A stretch of DNA of 64,000 nt from Pseudoruegeria sp. SK021. GTDB lineage: Bacteria; Pseudomonadota; Alphaproteobacteria; Rhodobacterales; Rhodobacteraceae. The notes beneath the pieces were generated by a model, which saw only the letters and a list, made by a program, of their open reading frames with translations, was not told where the DNA came from and made no database searches. Positions within the stretch are counted from its first letter, which is position 1; each line of letters opens with the position of its first letter. Of the stretch, positions 60,926 through 64,000 are shown piece by piece. The stretch covers positions 52,263-116,262 of the forward strand of contig NZ_MTBG01000008.1 of the NCBI RefSeq assembly GCF_002119405.1, read 5' to 3'. The position numbers and the translations under genes were made by a program.

Positions 60926-61598
60926 TGTCGCCCGCCATTTTAGCCAGTGCGAGCAAAGCTACGCCATCGAGTTTGGTCCAGACCTCGCGGCCTGTTTGAT
61001 TGGAATGTTTTTCGTATGGCTCAAACCTCAGAGTCCAAGCATAGGTTTGTGATTCTGCATTCGGCTTTACGTACTTCCAACTGGACCAAGACGGGTTGCA
61101 AATCTGCATCACTACCTGCTTTGACGGTTCGGTTCGCAGAACGATCTCGTCATATGGTGACACTCCATCTGAGGAGTGTTCTATGAAATGCTCCGCCCAC
61201 ATTTCCAGCGCCCCCCCAAGGGTGAGCGGAAACGTGGGCAGCTCTGGGGGCCGCTCGTTATCTCTGAAAAAATCGACATCATGAGAACCAAGCACTTGGT
61301 CACAATGATCATGACCGACAAAGCCTTCGCCATCGCAGTAGTCTATGGCTATCCCGGCTCTCTTCAGGCCAAGGATAGTCTGAACCTCAGCGGCCGCTTT
61401 CGTAGGTACAGCGGTCGTCAGAGAACACGCGATTGCAGTTGCAAAGTCAGACGGGCGCATTAAAGGAGCATTTCGCCCGCGCCCGCCTGAGGAAAAGAGA
61501 CCTTCGCCGCGCACAAGCTTGACGAGTGAATTTACCCTAGGCGCATCACCACCCAAAGTGTTCTCGATCCAGCCAGAAAGGTCACGCAATGTTGTCAT
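60912..61598 (-). CDS. First gene of the element operon, possible DNA-binding protein (228 aa)
   Basis: The N-terminal 60 residues (TLRDLSGWIENTLGGDAPRV, then a basic GRGRNAP turn) look like a small winged-helix-type domain of the kind seen in alphaproteobacterial prophages; the rest has no recognised fold. ATG at 61598 is chosen over the in-frame TTG at 61634, which has its Shine-Dalgarno-like bases directly against it. A palindromic operator lies just upstream. It may be the element's regulator; this is an inference from position and the N-terminus. Confidence 0.55.
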   Translation of the reverse strand: MTTLRDLSGWIENTLGGDAPRVNSLVKLVRGEGLFSSGGRGRNAPLMRPSDFATAIACSLTTAVPTKAAAEVQTILGLKRAGIAIDYCDGEGFVGHDHCDQVLGSHDVDFFRDNERPPELPTFPLTLGGALEMWAEHFIEHSSDGVSPYDEIVLRTEPSKQVVMQICNPSWSSWKYVKPNAESQTYAWTLRFEPYEKHSNQTGREVWTKLDGVALLALAKMAGDNAAS

Positions 61599-61605
61599 GG
61601 CGATA

Positions 61606-61653
61606 GGAATACCATTCCGATTGACTTTCGTCAATCCTTTGGAATGACATTCC
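61606..61653. promoter_or_regulatory. Operator cluster with two GGAAT-N3-ATTCC palindromes
   Basis: GGAAT-ACC-ATTCC (61606-61618) and GGAAT-GAC-ATTCC (61641-61653) are perfect dyads 35 bases apart. Between them lies a 7-bp inverted repeat, GATTGAC/GTCAATC. On the minus strand TTGACG and TATTCC are 17 bases apart and would place the start of transcription at or next to the ATG at 61598. The first dyad covers the -10 and the second lies just upstream of the -35, a typical repressor layout. Confidence 0.6.
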
Positions 61654-61770
61654 CTAGAAAATCGTCGAGATAGGGTGGAGTGTCAGCGGATGTTGCAAGC
61701 GGCAGCTCGCCGTCCCCGTGTTCGCGATGTGCTGATAGGACACAGAAAAGCCCCTAATATCAGAGATCGC

Positions 61771-61799
61771 CGGTTCATTCCCGCGTGTGCGGGGAACAG
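61771..61799 (-). CRISPR. Solitary type I-E CRISPR-like repeat (29 bp)
   Basis: Read on the minus strand it starts CTGTTCCCCGCACACGCGGG and ends AATGAACCG, 29 bases, closely matching the type I-E pattern GTGTTCCCCGC...GCGGGGATGAACCG. The CCCGC/GCGGG hairpin core is kept. No second repeat is found on either side. Only 20 bases separate it from the IS66 end at 61820. It is best read as the terminal repeat of an array broken by the insertion; a chance match is unlikely at this length. Confidence 0.65.
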
Positions 61800-61843
61800 T
61801 AGTCCCTTGAGCGTCGGACGTAAGCATCCGCCGAGGACGGAGG

Positions 61844-63520
61844 TTAGGCAGCCTTGACCTGATGCGTTGCTGCGTTCCATTCCCACGGCAGCAACTCGTG
61901 CAGGCGTGAGACCGGTGTGTCAGAGATGCGCGCGATGACATCGGCAAGCCATGCTTGCGGATCTATGCCGTTCAGCTTTGCCGTGCCGATTAGGGAATAC
62001 ATGGCGGCGGCGCGCTGTCCGCCACGCTCGGACCCGGCGAAGAGCCATGATTTTCTGCCGAGGGCCACACCGCGCAGCGATCTTTCGGCGGCATTGTTGG
62101 TCAGGCAGATGCGGCCATCTTCGAGGAACGCGGTGAATCCTGACCAGTGCTTCGGCGACAGCAGGTAGTCGATCGCCTTGGCGACCTTGGCGTGCTTCGA
62201 GAGCAGCGCCCGTTCTTCGCGCAGCCAACGCTCCAGATCGGCGACCAACGAGACCGACTGGCGTTGTCGCGCTTCGAGCCGCTCGTCGGGGGATTTGCCG
62301 TTGATGTCGCGCTCGATCTCGAACAGGGCGTCGATGCGCTTCACCGCCTCGAACGCGATCGGCGAGATCTCCTTGGGCGACTTGCCCTTCCGGATGTTGC
62401 TTTCGACATCCGCGAGTTCGAAGAACTTGCGGCGTGCATGGCTCCAGCAGAGCGCGGATGTCACCGGTCCGGGCGAGCGCTTTTGATCATAAAGCTGGTT
62501 GTATCCGGCATAGGCGTCAGCTTGCAGGATGCCCTGCCAGCCCATCAGATGCCCGGTCGGATGTTCCCCGCCGCGATCGCGGGAGAAGCGGAAGACCACC
62601 GCCGGCGGCGCGGTGCCGCCTAAGGGCCGATCATCGCGCACATATGTCCAGAGCCGCGCGGTCTTCGTGCCACCCCGGGCCAGCAGCGGCACGGTGGTAT
62701 CGTCCCCATGCAATCGGTCGGCCGCCATGACATGGTTTTCGATCAGCGCATGCAGCGGCGTCAGCAACTCGGTCACCGCGCCGACCTGGTCGGCGAGCGT
62801 GGACAGGCTGAGGTCGACGCCCTCGCGGGCATAGCGGTCGGCCTGGCGGTTCAGGGGCTGGTGCTGGCCGAACTTCTCGAACACGATCATCGCGAGTAGG
62901 CTGGGACCAGCCCAGCCGCGCGGGATCGGGTGGAACGGGGCGGGAGGTTGGCTGATCTTCTCGCAATCGCGACACGTGAACTTCTCGCGGACGGTCTGGA
63001 TCACCTTCCACTGCCGTGGAAGTTCGCACCGGTCCGCAAGGCGGCAAACCGTCCGGGGGACGGTTTGAGGTAAGAACGGGCGGAGCCCCTCCAGCGTGTC
63101 GGTGATGTCCTCGCCCATCTTCACGATCCGGTCTGACCCGCAGCACGCGCAGTTTGAGGGGGCCTCGACCACGACCCGTTCGCGCGGCAGATGCTCGGGG
63201 AACGGCTTCTTCACCGGCTTGCGCCACTCGAAGCTTGCAACCTTCGTCTTCTCCGCCGCCTGCTCGGCGCGGATGGCATCCTCCGCCGCAGCGGTTTCCA
63301 GTTCCTCGAGCTGCAACTCGAGCTGGTCGATCAGCCGGGCGGTGCGTTCGGCGCTGCGGCCATACTTGTCGCGCTTGAGCATGGCGATCTCGAGCTTGAG
63401 GCCCGCGATCAGCGCCTCGGACGCCGACACCACGGCGTTCGAGCGGGCCAGTTCGGACCTCAAAGCGGCCAGTTCGGCGCGCAGTTGCTCGAGCTCGGAG
63501 GCGGCATCTGACAGGGTCAA
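61844..63520 (-). CDS. tnpC: IS66-family transposase TnpC (with an internal insertion)
   Basis: A 558-residue transposase. It has a coiled-coil start (LEQLRAELAALRSELARSN) and a zinc-binding region (NCACCGSDRI, KFTCRDCEKIS). The core is RLHGDDTTVPLLA, LQADAYAGYNQLY, CWSHARRKFFELA and LTNNAAERSLRG, with catalytic acidic residues. About 23 residues (145-167) between DTLE and PRQWKVIQ are absent from typical TnpC and coincide with a palindromic DNA insert. The start appears to be TTG at 63520. Confidence 0.9.
   Translation of the reverse strand: MTLSDAASELEQLRAELAALRSELARSNAVVSASEALIAGLKLEIAMLKRDKYGRSAERTARLIDQLELQLEELETAAAEDAIRAEQAAEKTKVASFEWRKPVKKPFPEHLPRERVVVEAPSNCACCGSDRIVKMGEDITDTLEGLRPFLPQTVPRTVCRLADRCELPRQWKVIQTVREKFTCRDCEKISQPPAPFHPIPRGWAGPSLLAMIVFEKFGQHQPLNRQADRYAREGVDLSLSTLADQVGAVTELLTPLHALIENHVMAADRLHGDDTTVPLLARGGTKTARLWTYVRDDRPLGGTAPPAVVFRFSRDRGGEHPTGHLMGWQGILQADAYAGYNQLYDQKRSPGPVTSALCWSHARRKFFELADVESNIRKGKSPKEISPIAFEAVKRIDALFEIERDINGKSPDERLEARQRQSVSLVADLERWLREERALLSKHAKVAKAIDYLLSPKHWSGFTAFLEDGRICLTNNAAERSLRGVALGRKSWLFAGSERGGQRAAAMYSLIGTAKLNGIDPQAWLADVIARISDTPVSRLHELLPWEWNAATHQVKAA
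63020..63088. repeat. Palindromic insertion inside tnpC
   Basis: The 69 bases encode the extra 23 residues of TnpC. They contain a perfect 10-bp inverted repeat, CAAACCGTCC (63045-63054) and GGACGGTTTG (63058-63067), with a three-base loop. The frame stays open. It resembles protein-coding palindromic elements described in Rickettsia, or a REP-type repeat. Boundaries are estimated from the protein comparison, not from a known element. Confidence 0.6.
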
Positions 63521-63574
63521 AATCTACCATGCCGGTTTACGAATGCCCATGCAACACCGGGTCATAAGCGCGAT

Positions 63575-63860
63575 TTACCCAACCTTTGCAGGGTGTTGTG
63601 TCCAACGCGGATTGCGCCAGTCAATTCCTTCCAGAAGATAACCGAGCTGGGCTGCGGATATCTGAACCGCGTCGCCCGTGCGACTGACTGGCCAGATAAA
63701 CTTGAGCTGCCTCGAGGCGTTTCAAATAGAGAGATGTGCCGACCCCATCGTGCCATAAAATCTTGACCAGGTCGCCCTTGCGCCCACGGAAGCAGAATAT
63801 CTCCCCGGCATGAGGATCGCGCCCGAGGCCTTGCTGGACCTGCAATGCAAGGGTGTTCAT
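63575..63860 (-). pseudogene. IS66 TnpB remnant, frameshifted and 5'-truncated
   Basis: From 63860 the frame reads MNTLALQVQQGLGRDPHAGE and continues to WHDGVGTSLYLKRLEA. At about 63705-63712 it shifts by one base: the family end WPVSRTGDAVQISAAQLGYL and GIDWRNPRWTQHPAKVG is in another frame, ending at 63575. The usual 20 or so N-terminal residues before MNTLALQ are missing, where IS110-like DNA begins. It is unlikely to be functional. Confidence 0.8.
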
Positions 63861-64000
63861 GGTCGCCAGGGGTTGCGCCATTGATGGGGTGGATGGCACC
63901 CGCTTCCGGCATCTCAATGTGCCACATTGGGTGCTATAAACAGTCACCAACGAAGGGAGCCATCCATGAACGAGATTACCACAATTGGGGTCGATTTGGC
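63861..64000 (+). mobile_element. Left end of an IS110-family element (runs off the window)
   Basis: DNA to the right of the tnpB remnant does not resemble IS66 and contains a transposase start of IS110 type at 63966. The boundary near 63861 is inferred from where TnpB similarity stops; IS110 elements often lack inverted repeats, so the exact end cannot be read. Confidence 0.55.
63966..64000 (+). CDS. IS110-family transposase, first 11 residues
   Basis: The ATG at 63966 follows AAGGGAG by 7 bases and opens MNEITTIGVDLA, the characteristic N-terminus of IS110-type (DEDD) transposases, whose first catalytic Asp is in GVDLA. The rest of the gene lies outside the window. The short visible part limits certainty. 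Confidence 0.7.
   Translation, partial: MNEITTIGVDL

Larger units (their letters stand above)
61820..63860 (-). mobile_element. IS66-family element, damaged and truncated
   Basis: The left end begins GTAAGCATCCGCC at 61820, fitting the GTAA-type ends of IS66 elements. It carries tnpC and a frameshifted tnpB; tnpA and the right end are not seen because the IS66 match ends near 63860 where an IS110-type element begins. The 8 bases before the left end, CGTCGGAC, would be the target duplication if the other copy is found. Confidence 0.8.

Noticed and set aside
61705..61738. Possible second CRISPR repeat containing CCCCGTGTTCGCG
   Set aside because: It matches the 61771 repeat poorly outside a short GC-rich core and lacks the conserved GAACCG/CGGTTC end.
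62631..63530. Arg/Gly-rich minus-strand frame of 299 codons in the IS66 region
   Set aside because: It is the shifted-frame shadow of tnpC, which has clear transposase motifs.

Overview
The window looks like chromosomal DNA of a Rhodobacterales (roseobacter-type) alphaproteobacterium. The evidence is high GC with strong G/C third-position bias, a ctrA/sciP cell-cycle locus, folate-dependent TrmFO, pseudouridine genes psuK-psuG beside rpsB-tsf, a nrdR-ribD pair, an rpoD with a long acidic insert, and an ALDH16-type two-domain aldehyde dehydrogenase. No species is named because nothing here fixes one.

From 1 to 59.1 kb the DNA is dense housekeeping sequence. 1-7.4 kb: aroB-aroK (minus), then a small membrane protein, a periplasmic protein, xerD, trmFO, a Pmp3-type peptide and gluQ (plus), hisI (minus) and an IscU-like scaffold. 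7.4-13.2 kb (minus): a 43-residue membrane protein behind two LexA-type boxes, recG, ligA, ctrA and sciP. 13.3-22 kb: mnmA, tsf-rpsB, psuK-psuG, a DUF502 protein, an ArgO-type exporter, an entericidin-like lipoprotein, a patatin and 3-hydroxybutyrate dehydrogenase. 22-29.3 kb: a candidate small RNA, two transporter-type binding proteins, a DsbA-like oxidoreductase, a Bcr-type MFS pump, a class III aminotransferase and a stand-alone RAM domain. 29.4-32.4 kb: an unknown 846-residue anchored protein and a small Cys-containing partner. 32.7-50.8 kb: a GNAT, PuuD-like hydrolase, pepN, acyltransferase, yadGH, ribD, nrdR, yjbQ, yghX, rpoD, dnaG, a glutamate dehydrogenase and small envelope proteins. 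50.8-59.1 kb: hom, glpX, recJ, two identical tRNA-Glu genes, ALDH16, deoC and tRNA-Cys.

From 59.17 kb to the end the window is accessory DNA of visibly lower GC, ending in insertion sequences. A tyrosine integrase beside tRNA-Cys carries one in-frame TGA. It is preceded by three overlapping small genes and a palindromic operator cluster. Next come a lone type I-E CRISPR-like repeat, an IS66-family element (with a palindromic in-frame insertion in tnpC and a frameshifted, truncated tnpB), and the start of an IS110-family element.

The most unusual signals are four. (1) A possible sRNA at 22093-22169 has two segments matching the translation-initiation region of the binding-protein gene at 28183. 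(2) A tiny membrane-protein gene at 7545 has paired LexA-type boxes and its own terminator. (3) A CRISPR repeat relic sits 20 bp from an IS66 end. (4) Four 11-bp phased repeats lie in a 422-bp non-coding stretch. All functions are read from sequence features alone; no search was run.
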